From Dechloromonas aromatica (nom. nud.) (GTDB lineage: Bacteria > Pseudomonadota > Gammaproteobacteria > Burkholderiales > Rhodocyclaceae), in assembly GCA_017848965.1 (NCBI GenBank), contig JAFIHA010000024.1, positions 1 through 64,000 on the forward strand: 64,000 bases of DNA, in the 5' to 3' direction. Below, piece by piece: positions 16,511-26,725 of this stretch. Position 1 is the first letter of the stretch; each line of letters opens with the position of its first letter. A program made the position numbers and the translations under genes. Under the pieces are notes generated by a model. It worked only from the letters and a program-made list of their open reading frames with translations, searched no databases and was not told where the DNA came from.

Positions 16511-19500
16511 TCAGGAAAGGCGGTGCTCGTGTCTTTCGTCAGCGATGGCCAGCCAGCGGTAGAGCGTCGCGAACAGGCGTTCCGGGTCGACCGGCTTGGT
16601 GATGTGGTCGTCCATGCCGGCGTCGAGGCAGCGCTGGCGGTCCTCGCTGAAGGCATTGGCGGTCAGCGCGATGATCGGCAGTTCGCTGCCGCCGGGCTGG
16701 GCGCGGATCGCCTGGCTGGCGGCAACGCCGTCGATGCCGGGCATCTGGATGTCCATCAGGATCAGCGCGTAGTCGGTGCTGCCGGCCATGGCGACCGCCG
16801 TTTCGCCATTGTTCGCGGTATCCACCAGCAGCCCGGCGTCGCCCAGCAGTTCGCGAAAGACCTCGCGGTTCACCGGTTCGTCCTCGGCAAGCAGGATGCG
16901 TTTGCCGGCAAACCGGCGCTCCAGGGCTGCGATGGCGTCCAGCGTGCTGTTGCGCGGCAGCGGCAGGAGCGCATCGCTGCCGCCCAGCCGGGCTTCGAAC
17001 CAGAAGCGGCTGCCACGGCCGGGCTGGCTGTCGAGGCCGATGCGGCCGTCCATCATCTCCACCAGCCGCTTGCAGATCGCCAGCCCGAGGCCGGAGCCGC
17101 CGTAGCGGCGGGTCATCGAACCGTCGGCCTGGACGAAGGGTTCGAACAGACGGCGCTGGATTTCCGGCGTGACGCCGATCCCGGTATCTTCGACCGAACA
17201 GTGCAGGACGAAATGCGGGGCCTCGCCGCTCAGCGCGAGGTGGACGGTGACGCCGCCGCAGTCGGTGAACTTGATCGCGTTGATGCACAGGTTGAGCAGC
17301 ACCTGCTTAAGCCGGTGCGGGTCGCCGCTGACCTGGGTGCGGGCGAGCGTTTCCGGTACTTCGAAAACCAGGTAGAGGCCCTTTTCGGCGGCCAGGTGTT
17401 CGAGCAGGCGCTGCACCGGGGCGACGATCTCGTTCAACTGGAAGGGAATGTGCTCCAGCGTCAGGCGGTCGGCCTCGATGCGTGACAGGTCGAGGATGTC
17501 GTTGATCACCGCCAGCAGGTGGCGGGCGGCGTCGGCGACCTTGCCCAACTGGTCCTTCTGCTTGGCGTCGCTGGCACGGCGCAGCGCCAGGTCGGTCATG
17601 CCGAGGATGGCGTTCATCGGCGTCCGCAGCTCGTGGCTCATCGTCGCCAGGAAGGTGCTCTTCGCCCGGCTCGCCGCTTCCGCCGCTTCCTTGGCGATCG
17701 ACAGCGCCACCGTGCGCTCTTCGACGCGTTGTTCCAGTTCGGCCTGGTGGCGGGCGAGCGCCGCTTCGTTGCGGCGCCGTTCGGAAATGTCGCGGGTGAT
17801 GCCGAGGATGCGCGTCGGCTGGCCGTTGTCGTCGAGCAGCACGGTGGTGACGACTTCGGTCGGGACGATGCTGCCGTCCCGGTGCGGCTGGTCGACTTCC
17901 ATCGTTCGTGCATACGGGCCGGGAGCACCGGCGGCGACGGCGGCCATCGTTTCGCGCAGGGCCTGCTCGACGCGCGCCGCCGATTCCGGGGTCAGCGCGG
18001 CGCTCATCGGTTGCGCCATGATTTCCTCGGCGCTCCAGCCGCGCAGGCGTTCGACCGAGGGGCTGATGTAGCTGAAGCGCAGGCTCGGCAGTTCGAGCAG
18101 CCAGATGACGTCGTTGGCATTTTCCGAGATCAGCCGGTAACGGCTTTCGGCGAGCCGCAGCGCTTCGTCGGAGCGGCTGCGTTCAACCGCCAGTTCGGCC
18201 AGTTGCGCGTAGCCTTCGATCAGCGCGATGTCGCGCTGGTCGGGCGTGGCGGGCTGGCGGTGGTAAAGCGCGAAGGTGCCGCGGACCTTGCCGTCGCGCC
18301 CGTGGAAAGGTTGCGACCAGCAGGCGCGCAGCCCGGCGCGCGCCGCCAGCGGGCGGTAGTCGGCCCAGTAGGGGTGGCGCTCGATGTCGTCGACGATCAC
18401 CCGTTCGTCGCGCCAGGCGGCGGTGCCGCAGGAGCCGACAGCGTCGCCGATGGCGACGCCGTCGATCGCCTGGTTGTAGAAATCGGGCAGGCTGGGTGCC
18501 GAGCCGTGGCGCAGATGGCTGCCGTCGGCGTCGAGCAGGAGGATCGAGCAGAGCACGCCTGGGCGCTGTGCCTCGACCTCGCGGGTCAGGCTGTCGAGCA
18601 CTTCGCCGAGCGGCGCGCCATGGTTGAGCTGTTGCAGCACCCGGTTCTGCAATGCCAGTTCCTGGCTGCGTTCGGCTAGCTGGCGCTGGCTCTGGCGTAG
18701 CCGCCGATTGAGCCGACGCATGTTGAGGGCGATGGCGGAGAGGGCGGCGACCGCGAGCAGGGCGGCGATCAGCGGTAGCAGCAGGCGCTTCCAGGCATCG
18801 CTCGACTCGTCGGCGGGCAGGAAACCGGTGAGCGGAAAGTCAGCCGGCAGCATGCCGAGTCCGGCGTAGGTGTCGGCAATGTGGCGCCAGCGGCCGGGAT
18901 TCATGTAGCCGACCGGCACCAGATCGGCGCGTACCAGCGGCGCCGTCCGCGCCGCTTCGAATTCGAGGTGTTCGCGGCTCAGGCGCTCGGGGTAGCGTTC
19001 GCGGATCAGGGCGATGATCTCGTCCGGATGGGCCATCGCGTACTGCCAGCCGCGCAGGCTGGCCTGCAGGAAGGCGCGTGCCCGTTCCGGTTGTTCGCGC
19101 AGTTCGCGCTCGCTGGTGAACAGCACGTCGCCGTAGAAGTCGATGCCGGCCGAGCGCGGTGTCAGCAGCAGGTAGGGGAAATTGCGCTGCTGCAGCAGGA
19201 AGGGTTCGAAGGTCTGGTAGGCCGACATGGCGTCGGTGTGGCCTTCGATCAGGTCTTCGACATTGAAGCTGTGCTTGAGGCGGTGCAGCTTGTCCGGTCC
19301 GAGACCTTCGTATTTCAGGTAAGCGGCAAGTTCGTCGGATTGACCTTCGAGCATCAGCCGCTTGCCGGCCAGGTCGTGGATGCTCTGCAGATTGCTGCCG
19401 CGGCGGGCGATGATCGCCACCGGCGAATGCTGGAAGATGGCGGCCAGCGCCACCACCGGCTTGCCGGCGTGGCGTTCGAGGATCAGGTTGCTGCCGCCGA

Positions 19501-19744
19501 CGCCGAACTGCGCTTCGCCGCTCATGACCCGGCCGACGACGTCGGTTTCCGGCGCCGCTTCGTCAATGCGGACTTCGATGCCGGCGTCGCGGTAATAGCC
19601 CTTGGCGTCCGCCGCGTAATAGCCGGCGAACTGGAAGGCGTGCGTCCATTTCAGCTGCAGGGTCAGCGCTTCGCCGGCCTGGGCGGCGAACGTCGCCGCC
19701 AGCAGCGCGGCGCTCAGCAGGCAGCGGAGAGGCCGGAGCGTCAC
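16511..19744 (-). CDS. hybrid sensor histidine kinase with THI5/NMT1-like periplasmic domain
   Basis: 1077 aa. Signal peptide (about 1-23, ending AAQAG), a substrate-binding domain resembling NMT1/THI5 (LQLKWTHAFQFAGYYAADAKG, about 27-300), membrane helix at about 316-338, GAF (about 365-520), PAS (about 530-650), HisKA with MSHELRTPMNAILG and His704, HATPase ending GSGLGLAICKRLVEMMDGRI, and a receiver domain with phosphoacceptor Asp998. The N-terminal module normally serves pyrimidine or sulfonate uptake; here it probably senses such a ligand. Start is GTG at 19744 after AAAGGCGG, 10 bases downstream of transaldolase, suggesting co-transcription. No separate response regulator is adjacent. 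Confidence 0.9.
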   Translation of the reverse strand: MTLRPLRCLLSAALLAATFAAQAGEALTLQLKWTHAFQFAGYYAADAKGYYRDAGIEVRIDEAAPETDVVGRVMSGEAQFGVGGSNLILERHAGKPVVALAAIFQHSPVAIIARRGSNLQSIHDLAGKRLMLEGQSDELAAYLKYEGLGPDKLHRLKHSFNVEDLIEGHTDAMSAYQTFEPFLLQQRNFPYLLLTPRSAGIDFYGDVLFTSERELREQPERARAFLQASLRGWQYAMAHPDEIIALIRERYPERLSREHLEFEAARTAPLVRADLVPVGYMNPGRWRHIADTYAGLGMLPADFPLTGFLPADESSDAWKRLLLPLIAALLAVAALSAIALNMRRLNRRLRQSQRQLAERSQELALQNRVLQQLNHGAPLGEVLDSLTREVEAQRPGVLCSILLLDADGSHLRHGSAPSLPDFYNQAIDGVAIGDAVGSCGTAAWRDERVIVDDIERHPYWADYRPLAARAGLRACWSQPFHGRDGKVRGTFALYHRQPATPDQRDIALIEGYAQLAELAVERSRSDEALRLAESRYRLISENANDVIWLLELPSLRFSYISPSVERLRGWSAEEIMAQPMSAALTPESAARVEQALRETMAAVAAGAPGPYARTMEVDQPHRDGSIVPTEVVTTVLLDDNGQPTRILGITRDISERRRNEAALARHQAELEQRVEERTVALSIAKEAAEAASRAKSTFLATMSHELRTPMNAILGMTDLALRRASDAKQKDQLGKVADAARHLLAVINDILDLSRIEADRLTLEHIPFQLNEIVAPVQRLLEHLAAEKGLYLVFEVPETLARTQVSGDPHRLKQVLLNLCINAIKFTDCGGVTVHLALSGEAPHFVLHCSVEDTGIGVTPEIQRRLFEPFVQADGSMTRRYGGSGLGLAICKRLVEMMDGRIGLDSQPGRGSRFWFEARLGGSDALLPLPRNSTLDAIAALERRFAGKRILLAEDEPVNREVFRELLGDAGLLVDTANNGETAVAMAGSTDYALILMDIQMPGIDGVAASQAIRAQPGGSELPIIALTANAFSEDRQRCLDAGMDDHITKPVDPERLFATLYRWLAIADERHEHRLS

Positions 19745-19754
19745 GCGCCGCCTT

Positions 19755-20792
19755 TCAGCGCACCAGGTCGAGCAGCTTGCCGAAGGCCTCGTCGAACTGC
19801 TTGAGGCCGGCTGCCTGCAATTCCTCGCCGACCGCGTCGAGGTCGATGCCGAGCGCCGCCACGCCGGCCAGTTGCGCCGCCGTGCCGGTCGCATCGGCGG
19901 CCAGCGTCGGCGCCGCTTCGCCGTGGTCGCGGAAGGCGAGCAGCGTCGCGTCGGGCACCGTGTTGACGGTGCCGTCGCCGATCAGTTGCTCGACGTAGAT
20001 GACGTCGCGGTAAGCCGGGTTCTTGGTCGAGGTCGACGCCCACAGCAGCATCTGCTGGCGGGCGTTGCCGGGCAGGGCGGGCAGTGCCTGCCAGTCGGCG
20101 TAGGCCTGGCGGGCCATGGCGATGGCGGTCTTGCCCTGCAGTTCGGCGGGCAGTTTGGGGTCGAGCAGGCTGTCCAGGCGGCTGATGAAGACGCTGGCCA
20201 CCGAGGCGATGCGGTCGACCGGCAGGCCGGCGGCGAAGCGCCGTTCGATGCCGGCGCTATAGGCGGCCTGGACGTCGGCCAGTTGGCCGGGCGAGAAGAT
20301 CAGCGTCACATTGACGTTGATGCCGGCGGCGATGGTATCGGCGATCGCCACCATGCCGGCCGGCGTTGCCGGAATCTTGATCATCGCGTTCGGGCGGGCG
20401 ATCTCCGCCCACAGGCGGCGGGCGGCGGCGGCGGTGCCGGCGGCATCGTCGGCCAGGCCGGGCGAGACCTCGAAACTGACGAAACCGGCGCGGCCGCCGC
20501 TTTGTTCGTGCATCGGCAGGAAGAGCTCGCAGGCTTTCTGGACGTCCGGCAGGGCCAGGGTTTCGAAGCGCTGTTCGGCGTCCAGCGCGCTGCCCTGGAG
20601 TTCGGCGACGGCCTTTTGGTAGGCCGGATCGTTGCGGATCGCGTTGTAGAAGATGGCCGGGTTCGAGGTGACGCCGGCGACCGCGTCATCGGCGATCCAG
20701 CGGGCCAGCTCGCCGGATTCGAGCAATTGGCGGGAGAGATTGTCGAGCCAGACCTGCTGGCCCAGGCGGGAAATCGCGGCGATGCGGGACAT
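19755..20792 (-). CDS. tal: transaldolase
   Basis: 345 aa. Moves a dihydroxyacetone unit between sugar phosphates in the non-oxidative pentose phosphate pathway. GVTSNPAIFYNAI near the N-terminus, the catalytic Lys of NAMIKIPAT, NVNVTLIFSPGQ and MLLWASTSTKNPAYRDVIYVEQLIG identify the longer transaldolase subfamily found in actinobacteria and many betaproteobacteria. It is transcribed away from acnB and lies 10 bases before the hybrid kinase. Confidence 0.95.
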   Translation of the reverse strand: MSRIAAISRLGQQVWLDNLSRQLLESGELARWIADDAVAGVTSNPAIFYNAIRNDPAYQKAVAELQGSALDAEQRFETLALPDVQKACELFLPMHEQSGGRAGFVSFEVSPGLADDAAGTAAAARRLWAEIARPNAMIKIPATPAGMVAIADTIAAGINVNVTLIFSPGQLADVQAAYSAGIERRFAAGLPVDRIASVASVFISRLDSLLDPKLPAELQGKTAIAMARQAYADWQALPALPGNARQQMLLWASTSTKNPAYRDVIYVEQLIGDGTVNTVPDATLLAFRDHGEAAPTLAADATGTAAQLAGVAALGIDLDAVGEELQAAGLKQFDEAFGKLLDLVR

Positions 20793-21122
20793 GGAATTTC
20801 AGGAGTCGTGGAAAAGCCCTCAGTCTAACAGCCTGGGCACGGAAGCGCATTTATCCCCGTCCGGGTCGGACAAGGCTGTGGATAAGCTCGGGATAGCGGC
20901 GGCAAATGCCTGAGCCGCAAGGAACTTGCGACCGTTGCCTGTTTTTTGGGCGAATTCGTCCTCGCACTGCAGCAGGCAGTGGCGTAGTGGTGAACTAACA
21001 TATAAAATATATAAGACCTGCGGGTGCCGGCGGGGAAGGTTTTCCAGAACCATCAGGCCGTCGCCGTTGTCGTAAAATTCGTCCTTTACCCCTAGAGCAA
21101 CCCTTTACGAAAGGAAGTCGCC
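20793..21122. other. divergent promoter region between tal and acnB
   Basis: 330 bases. It holds an AT-rich block at 20998-21015 (TATAAAATATATAAGACC at its core), TAAAAT at 21073-21078 and the acnB ribosome site AAAGGAAG before the GTG at 21123. A TGTGGATAA nonamer at 20877-20885 equals the DnaA box but is single. A 77-codon minus-strand frame at 20820-21053 has no recognisable features and is not called. Confidence 0.5.
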
Positions 21123-23711
21123 GTGCTTGAAGCCTATCGCGCCCACGTAGCAGAGCGTGCAGCCCTCGGTATCCCGCCGCTGCCCCTGACCAAGCAACAG
21201 ACCACCGAACTGGTGGCCCTGCTGAAGAATCCCCCCGCCGGCGAAGAAGCCGCGCTGGTCGAACTGCTGACCTACCGCGTGCCGGCCGGCGTCGACGATG
21301 CCGCCAAGGTCAAGGCCGAGTTCCTGGCCAAGGTCGCCAAGGGCGAAGAAACCTGTGCCCTGATTTCCCGCGAAAAGGCGGCCGAGCTGCTCGGCACCAT
21401 GCTCGGTGGCTACAACGTCAAGCCCTTGATCGACCTGCTCGCCTGCCCGACCTGCGGCGCCGTCGCCGCCGAAGGCCTGAAGAAGACCCTGCTCGTCTTC
21501 GACTTCTTCCACGATGTCGCCGAACTGGCCAAGGGCGGCAACGCCAACGCCAAGGCAGTCATGCAATCCTGGGCCGACGGTGAGTGGTTCACCTCGCGCC
21601 CGGCCGTGCCGGCCTCGCAGAAGCTGACCGTGTTCAAGGTCACCGGCGAAACCAACACCGACGACCTGTCGCCCGCCCCGGACGCCTGGTCGCGTCCCGA
21701 CATTCCGCTGCACGCGCTGGCCATGCTGAAGAACCCGCGTCCGGGTATCGAAGCCGACGAGCCGGGCACCCGCGGCCCGATCAAGCAACTGGAAAAGCTG
21801 GCTGCCAAGGGCAACCTGATCGCCTACGTCGGTGACGTGGTCGGTACCGGCTCCTCGCGCAAGTCCGCCACCAACTCGGTGCTGTGGTTCACCGGCGAAG
21901 ACATCCCCTTCGTGCCGAACAAGCGTTTCGGCGGCGTCTGCCTGGGCTCCAAGATCGCTCCGATCTTCTTCAACACGATGGAAGATGCCGGCGCCCTGCC
22001 GATCGAAATCGACGCCGGCCAGATGGACATGGGCGACGAGATCGAACTGAAGGTCGACGAAGCCACCGGCAAGGTCACCGCGCTGAAGAACGGTGCCGTG
22101 ATCGCCGAATCGCAACTGAAGACCCTGGTCATCCTCGACGAAGTCCGCGCTGGCGGCCGTATCCCGCTGATCATCGGTCGCGGCCTGACGACCAAGGCGC
22201 GTGAATTCCTCGGCCTGCCGCAATCGACCCTGTTCCGCCTGCCGCAAAACCCGGCCGACGACGGCAAGGGCTACTCGCTGGCCCAGAAGATGGTCGGCAA
22301 GGCCTGCGGCGTCGCCGGCATCCTGCCGGGTACCTACTGCGAGCCGAAGATGACCACCGTCGGTTCGCAAGACACCACCGGCCCGATGACGCGCGACGAA
22401 CTCAAGGACCTGGCCTGCCTCGGCTTCTCCGCCGACCTCGTCATGCAATCCTTCTGCCACACCGCTGCTTATCCGAAGCTGGTCGACGTCAAGATGCACC
22501 GCGAGCTGCCGTCCTTCATCAGCACCCGCGGCGGCGTTTCGCTGCGTCCGGGCGACGGCGTCATCCACTCCTGGCTGAACCGCCTGCTGCTGCCGGATAC
22601 CGTCGGTACCGGCGGTGACTCGCACACCCGTTTCCCGATCGGCATCTCCTTCCCGGCCGGTTCCGGTCTGGTCGCCTTTGCCGCCGCCACCGGCGTCATG
22701 CCGCTGGACATGCCGGAATCGGTGCTGGTCCGCTTCAAGGGCAAGATGCAGGACGGCATCACGCTGCGCGACCTGGTCAATGCGATTCCCTACTACGCGA
22801 TCAAGGCCGGTCTGCTGACCGTCGAGAAGAAGGGCAAGAAGAACATCTTCTCCGGCCGCCTCCTGGAAATCGAAGGCCTGCCGGACCTCAAGGTCGAGCA
22901 AGCCTTCGAACTCTCCGACGCCGCCGCCGAGCGTTCCGCCGCCGCTTGTGCGATCGCCCTGAACAAGGAACCGATCGTCGAGTACATGCGTTCGAACATC
23001 ACGCTGATGAAGTGGATGATCGCCGAAGGCTACCAGGATGCCCGCACCCTGAAGCGCCGCATCAACGCCATGGAAGACTGGATCGCCAACGGCACGCTGC
23101 TCAAGGCCGATGCCAACGCGCAGTACGCCGCCGTGATCGAAATCGACCTGGCCGAAGTCACCGAGCCGATCCTGGCCTGCCCGAACGACCCGGACGACGT
23201 CAAGCTGCTGTCCGAAGTCGCCGGCGACAAGATCGACGAAGTCTTCATCGGCTCCTGCATGACCAACATCGGTCACTTCCGCGCTGCCGGCAAGGTCCTC
23301 GAAGGCAAGTCGGACATCCCGACCCGCCTGTGGATCGCCCCGCCGACCAAGATGGACGCCCTGATCCTGACCGAAGAAGGCTACTACGGCGTCCTCGGCA
23401 AGTCCGGCGCGCGCATGGAAATGCCGGGCTGCTCGCTGTGCATGGGCAACCAGGCACAGATCCGCAAGGGCTCGACGGCAATCTCCACCTCCACCCGCAA
23501 CTTCCCGAACCGCCTCGGCATCGACACCCGCGTCTACCTCGGCTCCGCCGAGCTGGCCGCGATGTGCGCCCTGGCCGGCCGGATTGTCACGGTGCCGGAG
23601 TACATGGAGCAGATCAAGCTGGTCAACGCCAAGGCGGCTGATGTCTATCGCTACATGAACTTCGACCAGATTCCGGCGTTTGTGGAAGTGGCTGAGACCG
23701 TCGAGATGTAA
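21123..23711 (+). CDS. acnB: aconitate hydratase B / 2-methylisocitrate dehydratase
   Basis: 862 aa, close to E. coli AcnB (865). The N-terminal helical domain ([20 protein letters not shown]) and swivel domain precede the catalytic domains, the arrangement particular to AcnB. The 4Fe-4S ligands are visible in [15 protein letters not shown] and [11 protein letters not shown] near the C-terminus; [20 protein letters not shown] supplies substrate contacts. It interconverts citrate and isocitrate in the TCA cycle and can act on 2-methylisocitrate. The start is GTG with AAAGGAAG upstream. Codon use is strongly biased, as expected for a highly expressed gene. Confidence 0.98.
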   Translation: MLEAYRAHVAERAALGIPPLPLTKQQTTELVALLKNPPAGEEAALVELLTYRVPAGVDDAAKVKAEFLAKVAKGEETCALISREKAAELLGTMLGGYNVKPLIDLLACPTCGAVAAEGLKKTLLVFDFFHDVAELAKGGNANAKAVMQSWADGEWFTSRPAVPASQKLTVFKVTGETNTDDLSPAPDAWSRPDIPLHALAMLKNPRPGIEADEPGTRGPIKQLEKLAAKGNLIAYVGDVVGTGSSRKSATNSVLWFTGEDIPFVPNKRFGGVCLGSKIAPIFFNTMEDAGALPIEIDAGQMDMGDEIELKVDEATGKVTALKNGAVIAESQLKTLVILDEVRAGGRIPLIIGRGLTTKAREFLGLPQSTLFRLPQNPADDGKGYSLAQKMVGKACGVAGILPGTYCEPKMTTVGSQDTTGPMTRDELKDLACLGFSADLVMQSFCHTAAYPKLVDVKMHRELPSFISTRGGVSLRPGDGVIHSWLNRLLLPDTVGTGGDSHTRFPIGISFPAGSGLVAFAAATGVMPLDMPESVLVRFKGKMQDGITLRDLVNAIPYYAIKAGLLTVEKKGKKNIFSGRLLEIEGLPDLKVEQAFELSDAAAERSAAACAIALNKEPIVEYMRSNITLMKWMIAEGYQDARTLKRRINAMEDWIANGTLLKADANAQYAAVIEIDLAEVTEPILACPNDPDDVKLLSEVAGDKIDEVFIGSCMTNIGHFRAAGKVLEGKSDIPTRLWIAPPTKMDALILTEEGYYGVLGKSGARMEMPGCSLCMGNQAQIRKGSTAISTSTRNFPNRLGIDTRVYLGSAELAAMCALAGRIVTVPEYMEQIKLVNAKAADVYRYMNFDQIPAFVEVAETVEM

Positions 23712-23760
23712 GTAGCGAAAATCGGCCGGTTTTGCCGGTCGACCGCAACAACGTAAAAAA

Positions 23761-23790
23761 AAGCCCCCGTCGGGAAACTGGCGGGGGCTT
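23761..23790 (+). terminator. likely terminator downstream of acnB
   Basis: Arms AAGCCCCCG (23761-23769) and CGGGGGCTT (23782-23790), 12-base loop. The plus-strand T tract is short (CTTTGTATT); the A-run before the stem would make a better tail on the minus strand, so it may be bidirectional. Confidence 0.7.
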
Positions 23791-23916
23791 TGTATTGGTG
23801 CATCAAGTCTGGCTTCTCATGCCATCCGGCTTTTCGTTTTTGGCCCGTGTAAAATGCCGGCTTTCGTGGCCGCTGCTGCCACCGGCAAATTCCGCTCGCC
23901 AGTCAGGACAACAAAC

Positions 23917-25563
23917 ATGAACAACGCCGGGCAACAATACCTGAACGATCTCGACAAGCGCCTGTGGTCCGCCGCCGACCGCTTGCGTGCCAACGTCAAT
24001 CCGGGCGACTACATGCACGTGGTGCTCGGCCTGGTCTTCCTGAAATACGTTTCCGACTCCTTCAAGGAGCGTCGCAACGAACTGCAAGAAGCCTTCCACG
24101 ACCCGGCCAACGACTACTACCTCGGCGATGAATCCGGCAAGGTCGACGCCGAAATGATCGAGCAGGAACTCGAAGCCCGCGACTACTACACCGAGAAGAA
24201 CGTCTTCTGGGTGCCGGCGCTGGCCCGTTGGGATTTCATCAAGGCCAACGCCAAGGTCGCGCCCGGCACCCAACTCGACGTCAAAAACGGCAAGGTCTAC
24301 CAATATGAATTCAAGGGCATCGGCCGTCTGCTCGACGACGCCCTCGAAGCGGTCGAAAAAGAAAACCCCCGGCTCAAGAACGTGCTCGACAAGGACTACG
24401 CCCGCAAGCGCGTGGACGAAGCCTTGCCCGGCCTGATCGACCTGCTGTCCACCGTGCCCTTCCAGCACGAAGCGCTGAAAGCCAAGGACATCCTCGGCCA
24501 CGTCTACGAATACTTCCTCGGCGAATTTTCGATTGCCGCCGGCAAGCGCGGCGGCGAGTTCTACACGCCCAAGAGCATCGTCAGCCTCATCGTCGAAATG
24601 CTCGAACCCTTTCAGGGGCGGGTCTATGACCCCTGTTGCGGCTCCGGCGGCTTCTTCGTGCAGAGCGAGCGCTTTGTCGAAGAGCACGGCGGGCGCATCG
24701 GCCAGCTCTCGGTCTACGGGCAGGAAGCCAACCCCACCACCTGGCGCCTGGCCTCGATGAACATGGCCATCCGAGGCATGGATTTCGACTTCGGCAAGGA
24801 GCCGGCCAGCACCTACACCCGCCCGCAGCACCCGGATCTGCGTGCCGACTACATCATGGCCAATCCGCCCTTCAACATGAAGGACTGGAACGAAGGCGTC
24901 AAGGATGACGACGTGCGCTGGAAATACGGCGTGCCGCCGGCCGGCAACGCCAACTTCGCGTGGATGCAGCACATGATCCACCACCTCGCGCCCAACGGCA
25001 GCATGGCGCTGCTGCTGGCCAACGGCTCGATGAGCAGCAACACCAACAACGAAGGCGAAATCCGCAAGGCGCTGATCGACGCCGACCTCGTCGAATGCAT
25101 GGTCGCCTTGCCCGGCCAACTGTTCACCAATACGCAAATCCCCGCCTGCATCTGGTTCCTCACCCGCAACAAGGGGGAAAGGAACGGTGCGCGCAATCGC
25201 CAGGGCGAAACCCTGTTCATCGACGCCCGCAACCTCGGCTACATGAAGGACCGCGTGCTGCGCGACTTCAAACCGGAAGACATCGCCAAGGTCGCCGATA
25301 CCTTCCACGCCTGGAAGAAAGGCAGCCGGGAAGTGACCGAACCCGGCTTCTGCAAGGCCGCCACCCTTGCAGACATCCGCAAGCACGACTATGTCCTCAC
25401 CCCAGGCCGCTACGTCGGCGCCGCCGCGCAGGAAGAAGACAGCGAACCCTTCGCAGAAAAGATGGCCCGCCTGACCGCCACCCTGCGCGACCAGTTCGCC
25501 GAAAGCGCCCGGCTGGAAGCAGCCATCCGCAAGAACCTGGCCGGGCTGGGTTATGAACTCTAA
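23917..25563 (+). CDS. hsdM: type I restriction-modification system methyltransferase subunit
   Basis: 548 aa. N-terminal helical HsdM domain (about 5-150; YLNDLDKRLWSAADRLRANV) and an N6-adenine methyltransferase domain with motif I DPCCGSGGFF (about 238-247) and motif IV NPPF (about 315-318). It methylates adenine in both strands of a bipartite target together with HsdS. ATG at 23917 is chosen because the reading continues from MNNAGQQYLNDLD, the usual HsdM start; the ribosome site (AGGACA) is modest. First gene of a tightly packed operon; overlaps the next gene by 11 bases. GC content is high, like the core genome. Confidence 0.96.
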   Translation: MNNAGQQYLNDLDKRLWSAADRLRANVNPGDYMHVVLGLVFLKYVSDSFKERRNELQEAFHDPANDYYLGDESGKVDAEMIEQELEARDYYTEKNVFWVPALARWDFIKANAKVAPGTQLDVKNGKVYQYEFKGIGRLLDDALEAVEKENPRLKNVLDKDYARKRVDEALPGLIDLLSTVPFQHEALKAKDILGHVYEYFLGEFSIAAGKRGGEFYTPKSIVSLIVEMLEPFQGRVYDPCCGSGGFFVQSERFVEEHGGRIGQLSVYGQEANPTTWRLASMNMAIRGMDFDFGKEPASTYTRPQHPDLRADYIMANPPFNMKDWNEGVKDDDVRWKYGVPPAGNANFAWMQHMIHHLAPNGSMALLLANGSMSSNTNNEGEIRKALIDADLVECMVALPGQLFTNTQIPACIWFLTRNKGERNGARNRQGETLFIDARNLGYMKDRVLRDFKPEDIAKVADTFHAWKKGSREVTEPGFCKAATLADIRKHDYVLTPGRYVGAAAQEEDSEPFAEKMARLTATLRDQFAESARLEAAIRKNLAGLGYEL

Positions 25564-26725
25564 GGCGCCCGGCTTCGACGACCTCGTCGCGGCCATCGAG
25601 CGCGCTCATGCAGCGCTGGCCGATCAGGCCGCCAAGGCCGTCAACGTCAGCCTGACCCTGCGCAACTGGATGATCGGCCACTACATTCAGACCTACGAAC
25701 AGTCCGGCGCCGACCGCGCCCGCTACGGCGAGCGCCTGCTCGACACCCTGGCGCAACGGCTGCAGCAGGGCGGTCTCAAGCGCGTCGAAGCACGCGAACT
25801 GCGCCGTTTCCGCCAGTTCTACCTCGCTTACCCGCAGATTCGGGAGACGCTGTCTCCCGAATCCGGTAGCCAACTTTTCCCGCCGGCAATTCAGCAGACG
25901 CTCTCGGCCCAATGGCCCGTCGCCGACATGCGGGAGGCGTCTCCCGAATCGTCAATGGCCGAGGCGCCTGCCTTGCCGCTGGCAAACGCCGGCCGCCTGC
26001 TGCTGGAGCGCCTGTCGTTCTCGCACTTCGCCGAACTGCTGCAATGCGCCGAGCCGCTCCAGCGTGCCTTCTACGAAACCGAAGCCCTGCGCGGCAACTG
26101 GTCCGTGCGCGAACTCAAGCGCCAGATCGCCAGCCAGTATTTCGAGCGGTGCGGCCTATCCACCGACAAAGCCACGCTGGCCAAGCTGGCCCAGGCCGGC
26201 GCCGAGCCGGCCAGCAGCCGCGACCTTATCCGCGACCCCTACGTCTTCGAATTCCTCGGCCTGCAGCCGCGCGAGGTAATGAGCGAAGGCCAGCTCGAAG
26301 ACGCGTTGCTCGACAAGCTGCAGGACTTCCTGCTCGAACTCGGCCATGGCTTCTGTTTCGAGGCCCGGCAAAAACGCCTGCTGATCGGCGGCGAACACTT
26401 TTTCGTCGATCTCGTCTTCTACCACCGCATCCTCAAGTGCCACGTGCTGATCGAACTGAAAAACGACGCCTTCAAACACGAACACCTCGGCCAGCTCAAC
26501 AGCTACGTCGGCTACTACCAGAAACACGAAATGGCCGAAGGCGACCAGCCGCCGGTCGGCATCCTGCTATGCACGCGTAAGAACAAGGAACTGGTCGAAT
26601 ACGCCCTGGCCGGCATGAGCAACCAGCTATTCGTCTCGCGCTACCAGGTGCAACTGCCAGGCAAGGACGAGATCGCGGCTTTCCTGCACAAGGCGGTGGA
26701 GGAGTTGGGGGGCGGGGATGAGTGA
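25553..26725 (+). CDS. PDDEXK nuclease domain protein (YhcG/DUF1016 family)
   Basis: 390 aa. N-terminal DUF1016 helical domain (about 10-190; SLTLRNWMIGHYIQTYEQSG, YGERLLDTLAQRL, ELRRFRQFY) and a C-terminal nuclease domain with FFVDLVFYHRILKCHVLIELK (Asp and E-L-K of the PD-(D/E)XK site, about 283-301), then HLGQLNSYVGYY. YhcG-type proteins often sit in or beside restriction loci; their role is not settled. Here it is embedded between hsdM and hsdS, overlapping them by 11 and 8 bases, so it is coexpressed with the modification enzyme. Confidence 0.93.
   Translation: MNSKAPGFDDLVAAIERAHAALADQAAKAVNVSLTLRNWMIGHYIQTYEQSGADRARYGERLLDTLAQRLQQGGLKRVEARELRRFRQFYLAYPQIRETLSPESGSQLFPPAIQQTLSAQWPVADMREASPESSMAEAPALPLANAGRLLLERLSFSHFAELLQCAEPLQRAFYETEALRGNWSVRELKRQIASQYFERCGLSTDKATLAKLAQAGAEPASSRDLIRDPYVFEFLGLQPREVMSEGQLEDALLDKLQDFLLELGHGFCFEARQKRLLIGGEHFFVDLVFYHRILKCHVLIELKNDAFKHEHLGQLNSYVGYYQKHEMAEGDQPPVGILLCTRKNKELVEYALAGMSNQLFVSRYQVQLPGKDEIAAFLHKAVEELGGGDE

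Noticed and set aside
20877-20885. DnaA-box nonamer TGTGGATAA between tal and acnB
   Set aside because: Single exact copy with one poor neighbour (20851-20859); about two exact copies are expected by chance in a 64-kb window, and no origin genes are near.
20820-21053. 77-codon minus-strand frame upstream of tal
   Set aside because: No ribosome site, no recognisable motif, lies in a divergent promoter region.
21105-23276. 723-codon minus-strand frame opposite acnB
   Set aside because: Shadow of the highly biased acnB codons; no domain recognisable.
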